Under the pieces are notes generated by a model, which ran no database searches, had not been told where the DNA came from, and worked only from the letters and a program-made list of their open reading frames with translations. Of a stretch of DNA of 8,338 nt, positions 1-5,897 are shown piece after piece (the stretch's first letter is position 1; each line of letters begins with the position of its first letter). Source of the DNA: Phocaeicola_A sp963625535 (lineage in GTDB: Bacteria > Bacteroidota > Bacteroidia > Bacteroidales > Bacteroidaceae); assembly GCA_963625535.1 (NCBI GenBank), contig CAVFUK010000157.1, positions 1 to 8,338 on the forward strand, in the 5' to 3' direction. A program made the translations under genes and the position numbers.

Positions 1-40
1 CGTCTGTCGGCTTGAATTGTTTTATCTGTATAGTTATCAC
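1..40 (-). CDS. possible start of a gene running off the left edge
   Basis: On the - strand an AAAGGAG motif (about 54-60) lies 13 nt upstream of a GTG codon at 38-40. The frame is open from there to the window edge, encoding 13 residues (VITIQIK...). The spacing is long for a Shine-Dalgarno site and the visible peptide is too short to recognise. It lies 18 nt after the preceding stop and would continue the leftward operon. The true start could also lie outside the window. Confidence 0.3.
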   Translation of the reverse strand, partial: MITIQIKQFKPTD

Positions 41-58
41 TCTCGGTCGTTTTCTCCT

Positions 59-217
59 TTATTTACTCGTCTCTTTAAGTTCTTCAATGAGGGCGTCGGC
101 ACACTCTACGGCGCATTGTGCCATCAATTTTTTGCCACTGTCGTACTTTAGCGCGTAGCTGCAAAGCACATCCTTCGCAATCTCATATCTACGCTGTTCC
201 CAGTCTATCTCTTTCAT
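59..217 (-). CDS. small hypothetical phage protein, 52 aa
   Basis: An ATG at 215-217 opens a 52-codon frame closed by TAA at 59-61. The protein is amphipathic and charged, begins MKEIDWEQRRYEIAK and ends in an acidic helical stretch (about residues 38-52, ADALIEELKETSK). It has two central cysteines (residues 36 and 39). No family is recognised. It lies 6 nt downstream of the ThyX-like C-terminal frame, on the same strand, so it fits the operon. Support is the position, the helical composition and the lack of a competing frame; function is unknown. Confidence 0.6.
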   Translation of the reverse strand: MKEIDWEQRRYEIAKDVLCSYALKYDSGKKLMAQCAVECADALIEELKETSK

Positions 218-223
218 AATACT

Positions 224-547
224 CTATTTTGAATTGTTATTGTCTTCTGTTGACACCGATGACAAAGTGCAAACACACCTCTCGACACGGAAGCTGTCAC
301 CATAGATATAACCACAGCATTTGATTTCTGGGCAGAAGCCACGGTAGACGCAGTTGGGGACACATGCCCTGGCGAATATAGGCTCTATCGCTTGCAACTC
401 CATCACGGCCTGTTGCCACAGTTTTCTCGTGGTGGCCTCGGCACGCATGCAGAGACGGGCACGGCTGATATTGATTATCTCCTGCGCATTGAGCAACAGA
501 CGCATGTTGACGGGGTCGCTCTTCTTCTGCTCATCGCGTGGCTTCAT
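224..547 (-). CDS. ThyX-family protein, C-terminal part (separate frame)
   Basis: This 107-residue product resembles the C-terminal half of phage Thy1/ThyX-like proteins (FAD-dependent thymidylate synthase fold). The recognisable stretch is PVNMRLLLNAQEIINISRARLC at about residues 12-33, then a cysteine-rich block (Cys62, 66, 72, 77, 78; core CVYRGFCPE). The last 25 residues look non-conserved. Its ATG shares ATGA (544-547) with the stop of the upstream frame, which carries the N-terminal half, and no Shine-Dalgarno motif precedes it. It could be made by termination-reinitiation, by a -1 frameshift giving one protein of about 200 aa, or be half of a broken gene. Family membership is judged from remembered motif patterns; enzymatic activity is not shown. 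Confidence 0.7.
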   Translation of the reverse strand: MKPRDEQKKSDPVNMRLLLNAQEIINISRARLCMRAEATTRKLWQQAVMELQAIEPIFARACVPNCVYRGFCPEIKCCGYIYGDSFRVERCVCTLSSVSTEDNNNSK

Positions 548-816
548 CGTGCCGTGCTCACGAAGGGCTGGGCGTGGACGTGACGACAGAGGTGGACGCT
601 GGCGTAATAAGGGATGTCGTAGAAATCAATCGTGAACATCAGAGCACGGAGCGGAGAGTGCTCGGCCTTGATGATGTTCCACTTGAAACGGTCGGAAGGC
701 TCCTTGTCGGACATCGGCTTCCGCTGAGTGAAGCGTGCGGCATTCAGCACCTCGCTCCATGACGTGATGCGCCGCACAATGACTTTCTTCTCGTTGTTTG
801 TATTCTCCTCGTTCAT
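544..816 (-). CDS. ThyX-family protein, N-terminal part (separate frame)
   Basis: Ninety residues from ATG at 814-816. An AGGAGG motif ends 6 nt upstream, inside the previous gene, which favours this ATG over the adjacent GTG (817-819). The sequence follows the ThyX N-terminal pattern: ITSWSEVLNAAR (18-29), EHSPLRALMF (52-61, the HxSP region), a beta strand DIPYYASVHL, then CRHVHAQPFVSTAR (77-90). That last stretch stands where the canonical RHRx7S FAD/dUMP motif lies; only RH is kept, as in divergent phage homologues. The frame stops with TGA right after STAR, where homologues continue into the region found in the next frame. Classical ThyX makes dTMP from dUMP; whether this one does is open. 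Confidence 0.7.
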   Translation of the reverse strand: MNEENTNNEKKVIVRRITSWSEVLNAARFTQRKPMSDKEPSDRFKWNIIKAEHSPLRALMFTIDFYDIPYYASVHLCRHVHAQPFVSTAR

Positions 817-1112
817 CACTCGCCTCCTTTCACGCCTAAAGCAGCCTTGTACTTGCTCAGTTCCTGTGTGAGCTGGTAATTCTCCTTGTTGTAACTGTCA
901 CGTTCGGCACGTGCCTGGCCGATGAGCGCAAAGGAAATGACCGTCGATGCAAGAAGCACTGCGATGATGAACGCCCACGGGAAGCGGTGTGCGGCCTTGT
1001 CAATGGCCTTGATGATGTTGCGTGCGATAACCGCCGTGAACCGTAGGATGTACTTGAACGCCTCGGATGTCGTGACGTTCTGCGTGAAGTCGATTGTTGT
1101 TGTCTGTTTCAT
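816..1112 (-). CDS. single-pass membrane protein, 98 aa
   Basis: The protein has a soluble N-terminal part (1-44), one hydrophobic helix at about 45-66 (FPWAFIIAVLLASTVISFAL) and a short charged coiled-coil-like tail (68-98). There is no cleavable signal peptide, since the helix is internal and preceded by basic residues. Its stop (816-818) overlaps the ATG of the next gene by one base as TGATG, and its last codons carry that gene's Shine-Dalgarno, so the two are translationally coupled. It is not assigned to a family. The layout resembles small spanin- or membrane-anchor-like phage proteins, but the early-operon position argues against lysis; function unknown. Confidence 0.7.
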   Translation of the reverse strand: MKQTTTIDFTQNVTTSEAFKYILRFTAVIARNIIKAIDKAAHRFPWAFIIAVLLASTVISFALIGQARAERDSYNKENYQLTQELSKYKAALGVKGGE

Positions 1113-1130
1113 AGTGATTGTTTTTTCGGA

Positions 1131-1253
1131 TTATCTCTTTTGTTGGCACCAGTTTTCCGTTGAAGTCCAATAGCCTGCAAGGAAAGCCTCCTTTGTCGAT
1201 GCCGACGGATGAGCGCGAGCCCATTCCTCGGCGTGTCTGTTCAAGTCTGCCAT
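1131..1253 (-). CDS. small hypothetical protein, 40 aa
   Basis: ATG at 1251-1253, TAA at 1131-1133. The 40-residue product begins MADLNRHAEEWARAHP, continues STKEAFLAGYW and ends with ENWCQQKR. It looks helical with a conserved-looking EEWARAHP / AFLAGY pattern, which I associate with small Bacteroidales prophage proteins; that is memory, not a search. It fills the gap between the membrane protein (18 nt downstream) and the replication gene (17 nt upstream). The start is preceded by an AT-rich tract (TATATATATAT) rather than a Shine-Dalgarno, as is usual in Bacteroidetes. Function unknown. Confidence 0.65.
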   Translation of the reverse strand: MADLNRHAEEWARAHPSASTKEAFLAGYWTSTENWCQQKR

Positions 1254-1270
1254 AGATATATATATATATT

Positions 1271-1855
1271 CTAAGTGTTTTTAGTCTTTAGATATTCTTC
1301 GTAACTGACAGCGCCGGCCTTGTCAGCCTCTATTTCCTGTTTGAGGCGTTCTTCCTCTCGCCGTGCGATAGCGTCGTTGCGCTCGTCGACGAACTTGCGC
1401 AGTGCGCTCATGATGATGAACGGGTCTACCGTGCCGTAGAACGTACCATAACATCCTGTCTTCATGCGCCGGAAGAAGAGCATCAGCTCCGTCACCTTCA
1501 GGAACCCAAAGTCGGCGGCGACAAGCTCTGCGACCTGCTTAATCTGGTTGCCCGTCATCTTCTCCCTTGCACCGGCATATTCGCACAGGTCGGCAAGGTG
1601 ATAGACAAGCCATTCCTCTGACGTGCCGCGACCTATCTGCCTGTTGATGTCCCATAAGACCGGAGCGTTGCCGAACAGACATTTGTCCTTGTCGGCAGAC
1701 ACCTCCATGGCTCTCTTCACGCTGTAGGTTCTGAGTATTTCAGCCTTGGCCTCCGCCACTGCCAAGGCATGCGTCCTGCTGTTGTCGGCGGAAAGCTGCT
1801 GCAACGTCGGCGTAGGTCTCGAGTCGTTGCTGTTGTTCTTGTTGTTTGCGTTCAT
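1271..1855 (-). CDS. replication-associated protein (DUF6633-like; possible helicase loader)
   Basis: The product is 194 aa from ATG at 1853-1855. The open frame extends to 1954, but the extra 33 residues are Arg-rich shadow sequence inside the initiator gene, so the internal ATG is chosen. Residues 1-25 are low-complexity (Asn/Ser/Thr). The conserved-looking core is at 105-160: helices followed by LMLFFRRMKTGCYGTFYG and VDPFIIMSALRKFVDERN. The aromatic-Gly FYG.vDP pattern matches a Bacteroidales family I recall as DUF6633. A charged helix (163-182) and a short tail follow. Placement directly after a winged-helix initiator, as lambda P follows O, suggests a helicase loader or replisome partner; this is inference. 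The first 38 codons overlap the initiator's 3' end out of frame. Confidence 0.7.
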   Translation of the reverse strand: MNANNKNNSNDSRPTPTLQQLSADNSRTHALAVAEAKAEILRTYSVKRAMEVSADKDKCLFGNAPVLWDINRQIGRGTSEEWLVYHLADLCEYAGAREKMTGNQIKQVAELVAADFGFLKVTELMLFFRRMKTGCYGTFYGTVDPFIIMSALRKFVDERNDAIARREEERLKQEIEADKAGAVSYEEYLKTKNT

Positions 1856-2354
1856 AACTGGTATTGTATCTTTGTTTGTTCTTGCTGTACCATGTAGCCA
1901 GGCGGTTAGGTATCTCAAAGGCTCTCTGCATCTCCCATAGCATCTTCTTACCACTGTTGTTTACCTGCGTCCAGTACTGGTAGAAGTCGTTGAGCATGTC
2001 CCTGCCGTACTTATCAAGATAAGGCTGAAGCCTTGAAATGAAAAGTTTTTTCCTATCCTCCAAACTCTCTGTTTTGTGCGAAGACTGGGCGAAAGGTGGG
2101 TGAAAGGTGGTCGTAACTTGTTGAGCAGTAGAAGAAATACTGGGCGAAAGTTGGGTGAAAGTTGGGTGAAAAAGCAATCCTTCGTCGTAAAGTTTGTCAA
2201 GAATATATCGCACCTTTCCGCGTGTCGTTCCGAACTCGTCGGCGATACGCTGCTGGCTCACGCCGAGCACACCGTCCTTGGTGTTGCGTTTGACGAACAT
2301 ATAGACGTTGATGTCGAGCCAGGGGTGCGTGAAGAGTTTGTCTGGAACTGTCAT
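1740..2354 (-). CDS. winged-helix replication initiator, lambda O-like layout
   Basis: 204 aa. Residues 5-62 form a winged-helix DNA-binding domain (QQRIADEFGTTRGKVRYILDKLYDEGLL is the recognition part). Residues 63-92 are a poorly structured linker encoded by iteron-like DNA repeats. Residues 99-160 form a C-terminal domain seen in Bacteroidales replication proteins (DRKKLFISRLQPYL, then DMLNDFYQYWTQ, then MLWEMQRAFEIPNRLATW). The tail (165-204) is Gln-rich and overlaps the next gene. ATG at 2352-2354 shares ATGA with the NinB-like gene's stop. The layout (N-terminal wHTH, origin repeats in the gene, C-terminal domain probably contacting the loader) parallels lambda O. Expected role: origin recognition and melting. 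A transcription factor is a less likely alternative. Confidence 0.75.
   Translation of the reverse strand: MTVPDKLFTHPWLDINVYMFVKRNTKDGVLGVSQQRIADEFGTTRGKVRYILDKLYDEGLLFHPTFTQLSPSISSTAQQVTTTFHPPFAQSSHKTESLEDRKKLFISRLQPYLDKYGRDMLNDFYQYWTQVNNSGKKMLWEMQRAFEIPNRLATWYSKNKQRYNTSYERKQQEQQQRLETYADVAAAFRRQQQDACLGSGGGQG
2085..2172. repeat. five 11-bp iteron-like repeats inside the initiator gene; putative origin
   Basis: On the + strand the units are CTGGGCGAAAG (2085-2095), GTGGGTGAAAG (2096-2106), CTGGGCGAAAG (2140-2150), TTGGGTGAAAG (2151-2161) and TTGGGTGAAAA (2162-2172). The 33-bp interval between groups is exactly three units, so all five lie on one 11-bp lattice, about one helical turn each. 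Because 11 is not a multiple of 3, identical DNA units encode different peptides, so the repetition is in the DNA and not the protein. The flank at 2036-2057 is A/T-rich. Lambda ori has the same placement within O. Role as origin and initiator-binding site is inferred. Confidence 0.7.
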
Positions 2355-2794
2355 AGGAAGCGTTTAGCTTGTTCGATGTCGTGTTGCATGTGGAGCAGGG
2401 CGATATGTTCGTCAGAAGAAGGTATGTAGATGCCGGCTATGCCACTGCACCATGTACGGAAGCGGTCTATCGACACCGACAGCTCATCCTGTGTAAGGTC
2501 GGCAACGGAGCGAAGGTATTCGCGGTTGATGCCAAGCAACGGGTCGTGCTTGACGCGGACGAAGATGTCGTAGTTGGCCGCACGCTTGTAATACTCCCGT
2601 TTCACCTCTTCGGCGGTGTTACCGGTCTGCAGGCCGAAATAAGCCATGATAGCGTGGAGATAGGCGTTGGCCTTCAGTGACCTCGGCCTCTTCTCCACAA
2701 CCTCTACCATGGCCTTATCCTGTATCATCTTATCCATCCTGGTGCGTAGTGTCTGCACCTCGAATGGGTTTCCAAGGTTGTACCACATGAGCAT
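2351..2794 (-). CDS. NinB/Orf-like recombination protein
   Basis: 147 aa. The visible pattern RSLKANAYLHAIMAYFG (38-54), a helical EEVKREYYKR (62-71) and a C-terminal FRTWCSGIAGIYIPSSDE (112-129) resembles the NinB (lambda Orf) family of recombination mediators, which bind single-stranded DNA and SSB. The length fits that family (about 140-150 aa). The gene sits between SSB and the replication initiator, next to an exonuclease and a Sak4-type ATPase, which supports a recombination role. The start is MLMWYN at 2792-2794; Met3 is an alternative. The 41-nt gap to the SSB stop has no obvious Shine-Dalgarno. Assignment is by motif memory and context, moderately sure. Confidence 0.55.
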   Translation of the reverse strand: MLMWYNLGNPFEVQTLRTRMDKMIQDKAMVEVVEKRPRSLKANAYLHAIMAYFGLQTGNTAEEVKREYYKRAANYDIFVRVKHDPLLGINREYLRSVADLTQDELSVSIDRFRTWCSGIAGIYIPSSDEHIALLHMQHDIEQAKRFL

Positions 2795-2835
2795 GGAAGG
2801 CGTTGATGATTAATTGTAATCCCCTTAGCGCTTCC

Positions 2836-3249
2836 TTAGAAGGGCAGGGTTTGGGTGTTTCCCTGTGGTGGTGCTGGGGGAAACTGGGCGGTGTTCATGG
2901 GGTAGGCTGCGCTCTGTAGCGGTGACTGATAGGCCGGCTGCTGGAACACGTTCTGTTGCTGTTGCTGGGTGACGCCACCTGTCTTGGTGAGCCGCCAGAC
3001 CTTCAGACTATTGAACCACTTGCCCTGCCACTCATGGGCGTCGATGTCGAAGTCAACCAGTACGACCTCGCCCACTTGCGGGTTCATCTCCTGTATCTTG
3101 TCTTCACCGAAGATGTTGAGGCATACACGGCGCGTGTACTGGCCTGGTATCTGAATCACGAAGTCGAGCGAGGCAAACTGATTGCCTGAGTTCTTTGCTA
3201 CGCCTGTGCGCTTCTCGCACACCGTGATAACTGTTCCTTGTATCTGCAT
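2836..3249 (-). CDS. ssb: single-stranded DNA-binding protein (DUF3127-type OB fold)
   Basis: 137 aa. Residues 1-88 give a beta-rich OB-fold pattern: MQIQGTVITVCEKRTGVAKN, ASLDFVIQIPGQYTRRVCLNIFGEDK, a VGEVVLVDFDIDAHEW strand pair and WFNSLKVWRL. This is the pattern of the DUF3127 family of Bacteroidetes. The linker (92-130) is rich in Gln, Pro and Ala and presumably disordered. The protein ends in LPF, like the DDIPF tip bacterial SSBs use to recruit partner enzymes, though without the usual run of acidic residues. Genes for a PD-(D/E)XK nuclease and NinB-like protein flank it. The start at 3247-3249 directly abuts the nuclease stop. It would coat ssDNA in phage replication and recombination. 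Confidence 0.85.
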   Translation of the reverse strand: MQIQGTVITVCEKRTGVAKNSGNQFASLDFVIQIPGQYTRRVCLNIFGEDKIQEMNPQVGEVVLVDFDIDAHEWQGKWFNSLKVWRLTKTGGVTQQQQQNVFQQPAYQSPLQSAAYPMNTAQFPPAPPQGNTQTLPF

Positions 3250-3999
3250 TTAGATTTTTGTTTTATAAAGATATTGCGTTAGATTACGAAACTGGCACCA
3301 GTTGAGGAACTGGTCGAGAAGGTTACGTGTGTCGCGTTCCATGCCGTCGTAGCGTCGGCACGTGATCTGCGGCGTGTAACGGGTGAGCTCGAGGCCGCGG
3401 ACATCATATCCGTGGTGCTCTTCATTGTATCCATGGAAGCAGAACAGGTCGAAGTGGAACGTGTCCGCCCCGAACATATCCAGATAGAACCGCCATTGGC
3501 AAGAACGGACATAGTCGTCGGGGTTGACCGACGAATACTTTGTCTTGATGTCGCGTATCTCCAGGCAGTCAATCATGTCGGCCTGTCCGGTGACCACAGC
3601 AGGTCCATAGTCCTTATAGGTACGGTACTCATGGAAGGCGTCCGGGTGCTCGTTGCGGTAGTCGAGAGCCACCTTGCACTGTGCAACGTCAAGCGTCACC
3701 TCATGGCCTTCGATGTCGAAGATGCGGCCTGCGGGCAGCGCCTCCGTCTTCTCCTTGCCGTAGGCAATGTATGTGCGCTGTCCTGGTTCTGCTTTCCTGC
3801 ACACCGGCTTCCCCGTTTCCACGATTGAGTGGAAAGCGGTGCCGATGCGTGTCTTGGTGTTCCCTTGAAAGGAGCCGGAGATAGAGTCGATGACCGACTG
3901 CTCTGTAATCTCGTAGTTGTCGTATTCGGACTGTTCGATGTAACGCCGGAACGACTCTATCTGCGTGACCCTGACAAGAGGCTTATCTGTGCTCATCAT
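3250..3999 (-). CDS. PD-(D/E)XK exonuclease of the phage recombination module
   Basis: 249 aa with the order of RecB/lambda-exonuclease-type nuclease motifs: GTAFHSIVE with His57 and Glu61 (motif I helix), then TGQADMID with Asp141, then EIRDIKTK with Asp150 and Lys152 (the D-x-K metal site), then SCQWRFYL with Gln168 and Tyr172 (the Q-x3-Y motif). The C-terminal 75 residues carry no further motif. The gene lies between a Sak4-like annealing protein and an SSB, the standard neighbourhood for a phage exonuclease that resects dsDNA ends for annealing. ATG at 3997-3999 overlaps the ATPase stop by ATGA; the next codon is also ATG. It could instead be a Cas4-like nuclease, but the Cys ligands for an Fe-S cluster are not evident. 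Confidence 0.85.
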   Translation of the reverse strand: MMSTDKPLVRVTQIESFRRYIEQSEYDNYEITEQSVIDSISGSFQGNTKTRIGTAFHSIVETGKPVCRKAEPGQRTYIAYGKEKTEALPAGRIFDIEGHEVTLDVAQCKVALDYRNEHPDAFHEYRTYKDYGPAVVTGQADMIDCLEIRDIKTKYSSVNPDDYVRSCQWRFYLDMFGADTFHFDLFCFHGYNEEHHGYDVRGLELTRYTPQITCRRYDGMERDTRNLLDQFLNWCQFRNLTQYLYKTKI

Positions 4000-4889
4000 T
4001 CAGCCGTTGTGGTGATGGTGAACTTGCCGTCGGCATAGGTGAATCCCTTCTCGGCAAGCGTCTTCTTAATCTCCGTGAAGAACGGAGCCTTCATCACGGC
4101 AGGAAGCTCCTTGCAGGCAACGAGCAACGCTGCTGCTGCGTCATCGTCGGCCACGGCTGCAAGCTGTTCGCGGAGCGAGGCAACCAGCTCGGAAGCCTTG
4201 CGCTGTGCCTCTGACTTGCTCTGTATGCTCTTCTTGACACGGCCAATGATGTCGGCCATGAACGTGCCGAACTCTTCTGAACCATAGTCGGGAATCTGCA
4301 CGGAGCCGATGCCTGCCACGTCCTTGCCCACGAAGTTGTCCTTGGGCTGGAACGAAATGGTGCGGTGGCCGTTGACCGACGACACGTAACCAATCTGGTC
4401 GGCCTTCTGCTGCAGGAAGTTCTTTGACGAACCTGTGCAATCGGGCGAGTGCTTGATGATGTCACCCTCCTGGCTTTCCTTGTCGTGGCAGATGAAGATG
4501 AGGTCTGTGCCGAACGTCTGCAGGCGGCTGACGAAAGCGGAGAACTCGCTGGCCATCTCGCCGAAGCGCTTCAGGCTGTTGGTGCGCAGCTTGTAGTTCT
4601 GCTCGCACACATACACCGATAGGAACTCGTCGAGCATGGTCTTGGCTGTGTCTACGATGATGGTCTTGTACTCCTTTAGGTCTTCGGCTACCTCCAGGAT
4701 GTCCTGCCAGCGCTGAGCAGACAGGGTGTCGATGACCTGCACTGCGCGATCTGCACCGCGGTCGGTGTCAATGATTACAGGGTTGTTGGCAGTGGTGGCG
4801 ATGGATGTCTTGCCGCATCCGGGCACACCATAAAGCATCACGATTACTGGGCGCTCAGGGCGCACGTCTGTTTTCTTAAGTATTGGCAT
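3996..4889 (-). CDS. Sak4-type RecA-fold ATPase, phage annealing/recombination protein
   Basis: 297 aa. The Walker A motif is GVPGCGKTS (21-29), followed by VIIDTDRGADR (38-48), a Walker B strand TIIVDTAKT (76-84) and a strand LIFICHDKE (130-138) in the position of the sensor strand of the RecA core. This is the AAA_24/Sak4 pattern found in many phages, where the protein aids single-strand annealing together with SSB. Residues 225-297 form an Ala/Lys-rich C-terminal extension, probably helical with a small terminal domain. The immediate downstream genes are the exonuclease and SSB, giving a complete recombination module. The start (4887-4889) lies 4 nt after the previous stop. A general phage NTPase of unknown role is the main alternative. 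Confidence 0.85.
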   Translation of the reverse strand: MPILKKTDVRPERPVIVMLYGVPGCGKTSIATTANNPVIIDTDRGADRAVQVIDTLSAQRWQDILEVAEDLKEYKTIIVDTAKTMLDEFLSVYVCEQNYKLRTNSLKRFGEMASEFSAFVSRLQTFGTDLIFICHDKESQEGDIIKHSPDCTGSSKNFLQQKADQIGYVSSVNGHRTISFQPKDNFVGKDVAGIGSVQIPDYGSEEFGTFMADIIGRVKKSIQSKSEAQRKASELVASLREQLAAVADDDAAAALLVACKELPAVMKAPFFTEIKKTLAEKGFTYADGKFTITTTAE

Positions 4890-4893
4890 AGTG

Positions 4894-5106
4894 TTATGAT
4901 TTGTTTAGTTTGGTTCTGTAACTGAAGGTGAGTGACGGCCTGTTGATGCGTCTGTTCATGCCGTCACGATAGTTGAGTGCAAGGGCGAGCTCTGCTACCT
5001 GTTTGGCCTTGTCGGGCGGGAGCTTCATGACGCAAGCATGCACGCGTCGCATGTAAGCGATGCTACTCTCGCACTCTAATTTTGGGGTGTTGTCAAAGGT
5101 GTTCAT
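4894..5106 (-). CDS. small hypothetical protein, 70 aa
   Basis: The start ATG at 5104-5106 shares ATGA with the stop of the DUF4494-like gene, the same coupling seen elsewhere in this operon. A second in-frame ATG (5110-5112) would add two residues. The protein is basic in its C-terminal half (RDGMNRRINRP, then SYRTKLNKS), with helical stretches IAYMRRVHACVMKLPP and AKQVAELALALNYRDG. No domain is recognised. It lies 4 nt upstream of the Sak4-like ATPase start, so it is likely co-translated with the recombination module; a nucleic-acid-binding accessory role is possible but only suggested by charge and context. Confidence 0.65.
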   Translation of the reverse strand: MNTFDNTPKLECESSIAYMRRVHACVMKLPPDKAKQVAELALALNYRDGMNRRINRPSLTFSYRTKLNKS

Positions 5107-5537
5107 TGGCATAAGGCTTGTTCGACTGGCGATGCGGTGACGCTGATGCTGTCGTAGTCAATCATCGTGTCGCGCATGATGCTGTCGACGTTTCTCACTG
5201 CGCCGGCAAGGGAGTCGGCCTGTACGAGGTAGAGTGTTGTGGTGCGCTTCTCCTTGCCGGACTTCTCGTCAACGGTGATGAAGGCCAGCTTTGCCCGGAA
5301 GAACTTCTCTGCGTCGGCGGACGTGAACACCTCCTTGTACGGTGCGATGCCGACGGCCACCACGTCAACGTCTGTTCCCATGAACTCTCCAAGGGCTTTC
5401 ATCTCTGCGTCGGCGAAGGTCTCCGCTTCAACGACAACGGTGTGTTTTGCCGTCTTGATCGTCCCGTCCTCCTGGGTGTTGCCCATCTTGGCAGACACCT
5501 CAAAGAACTTACCTGTGTGTGATTTCAAATGTTCCAT
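5103..5537 (-). CDS. DUF4494-family protein
   Basis: 144 aa. The family pattern I see is an N-terminal FFEVSAKMGN strand, a variable loop, VVVEAETFADAEMKALGEF (34-52), then a second block AEKFFRAKLAFITVDEKSGKEKR (76-98) running into LYLVQADSLAGAVRNVDSIM (102-121). The paired 'strand - (T/S)FADAE helix' and 'LVQA - helix' units match DUF4494, which is common in Bacteroidales phages and mobile elements and has no known function. It is the first larger gene of the recombination cluster and overlaps the next gene by ATGA. No Shine-Dalgarno; the start is in an A-rich leader (5538-5561). Confidence 0.75.
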   Translation of the reverse strand: MEHLKSHTGKFFEVSAKMGNTQEDGTIKTAKHTVVVEAETFADAEMKALGEFMGTDVDVVAVGIAPYKEVFTSADAEKFFRAKLAFITVDEKSGKEKRTTTLYLVQADSLAGAVRNVDSIMRDTMIDYDSISVTASPVEQALCQ

Positions 5538-5561
5538 GTTTCTCTGTTTTTTTTAGTTGTT

Positions 5562-5774
5562 CTAAAGAAGCCCACAGTCACACTCGTCTGCGTGATAGTA
5601 GTCACTGGCGATGAGGTGCAGGATGTTGCGCCCTCTGTCTGTCTCCGCCTTTCCCATGAGGCGATGAACTTGTCCGGCGTCTCTATAGCAGGCTGGGCTA
5701 TAAGCCATGTCTACAAGAGCCTTGTCATGTGTGGCCAGTCCGTCAGTGCTATACCTTCTCATCTTCCTCATCAT
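5562..5774 (-). CDS. small hypothetical protein, 70 aa
   Basis: Translation from ATG at 5772-5774 (the following codon is also ATG) gives a 70-residue protein. The open frame extends upstream to 5819, but that part lies in the preceding small gene, so the internal start is chosen. The sequence has a basic start (MMRKMRRYSTDG), a central helix with YSPACYRDAGQVHRLMGKAE, a GRNILHLIASD helix and a C-terminal HADECDCGLL with a Cys-x-Cys. Together with the single central Cys this could bind a metal, but the ligand set is incomplete. It overlaps the preceding gene by 26 nt out of frame. Function unknown. Confidence 0.55.
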   Translation of the reverse strand: MMRKMRRYSTDGLATHDKALVDMAYSPACYRDAGQVHRLMGKAETDRGRNILHLIASDYYHADECDCGLL

Positions 5775-5871
5775 TAACAAGTCCGAAGAAGCGAGCAACA
5801 CAATCGCCGAGCGATGCACCGACGATAGCGCACACGAAAGTTGTGGCGCAAGAAAGGATTAAGATTGTCAT
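5749..5871 (-). CDS. small hydrophobic (membrane) protein, 40 aa
   Basis: ATG at 5869-5871, TAG at 5749-5751. The 40 residues start with a hydrophobic stretch (about 2-22, MTILILSCATTFVCAIVGAS), continue through a short basic turn (ARFFGL) and end in an acidic tail (NDEEDEKV). The topology suggests one membrane helix with a charged cytoplasmic end. It lies 26 nt downstream of the tRNA-like element and overlaps the next gene by 26 nt. Tiny hydrophobic ORFs can arise by chance, but the clean hydrophobic-then-acidic layout and the operon position favour a real gene. Confidence 0.55.
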   Translation of the reverse strand: MTILILSCATTFVCAIVGASLGDCVARFFGLVNDEEDEKV

Positions 5872-5897
5872 AACGTGTAGAGTTTTAATTGTTATAG

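Noticed and set aside
1254..1270. TA dinucleotide run as promoter or microsatellite
   Set aside because: It lacks the TTTG and TAnnTTTG boxes; it is most likely an A/T-rich translation initiation leader.
1856..1954. N-terminal extension of the replication protein (33 residues)
   Set aside because: It lies wholly inside the initiator gene, is Arg-rich, and a good ATG follows at 1853-1855.
2085..2172. CRISPR array
   Set aside because: Units are 11 bp, mostly abutting and inside a coding gene, with no regular unique spacers.
3412..3828. 138-codon + strand open frame
   Set aside because: It is fully antisense to the PD-(D/E)XK exonuclease, whose motifs are clear, and its composition is what the complementary strand of that gene gives.
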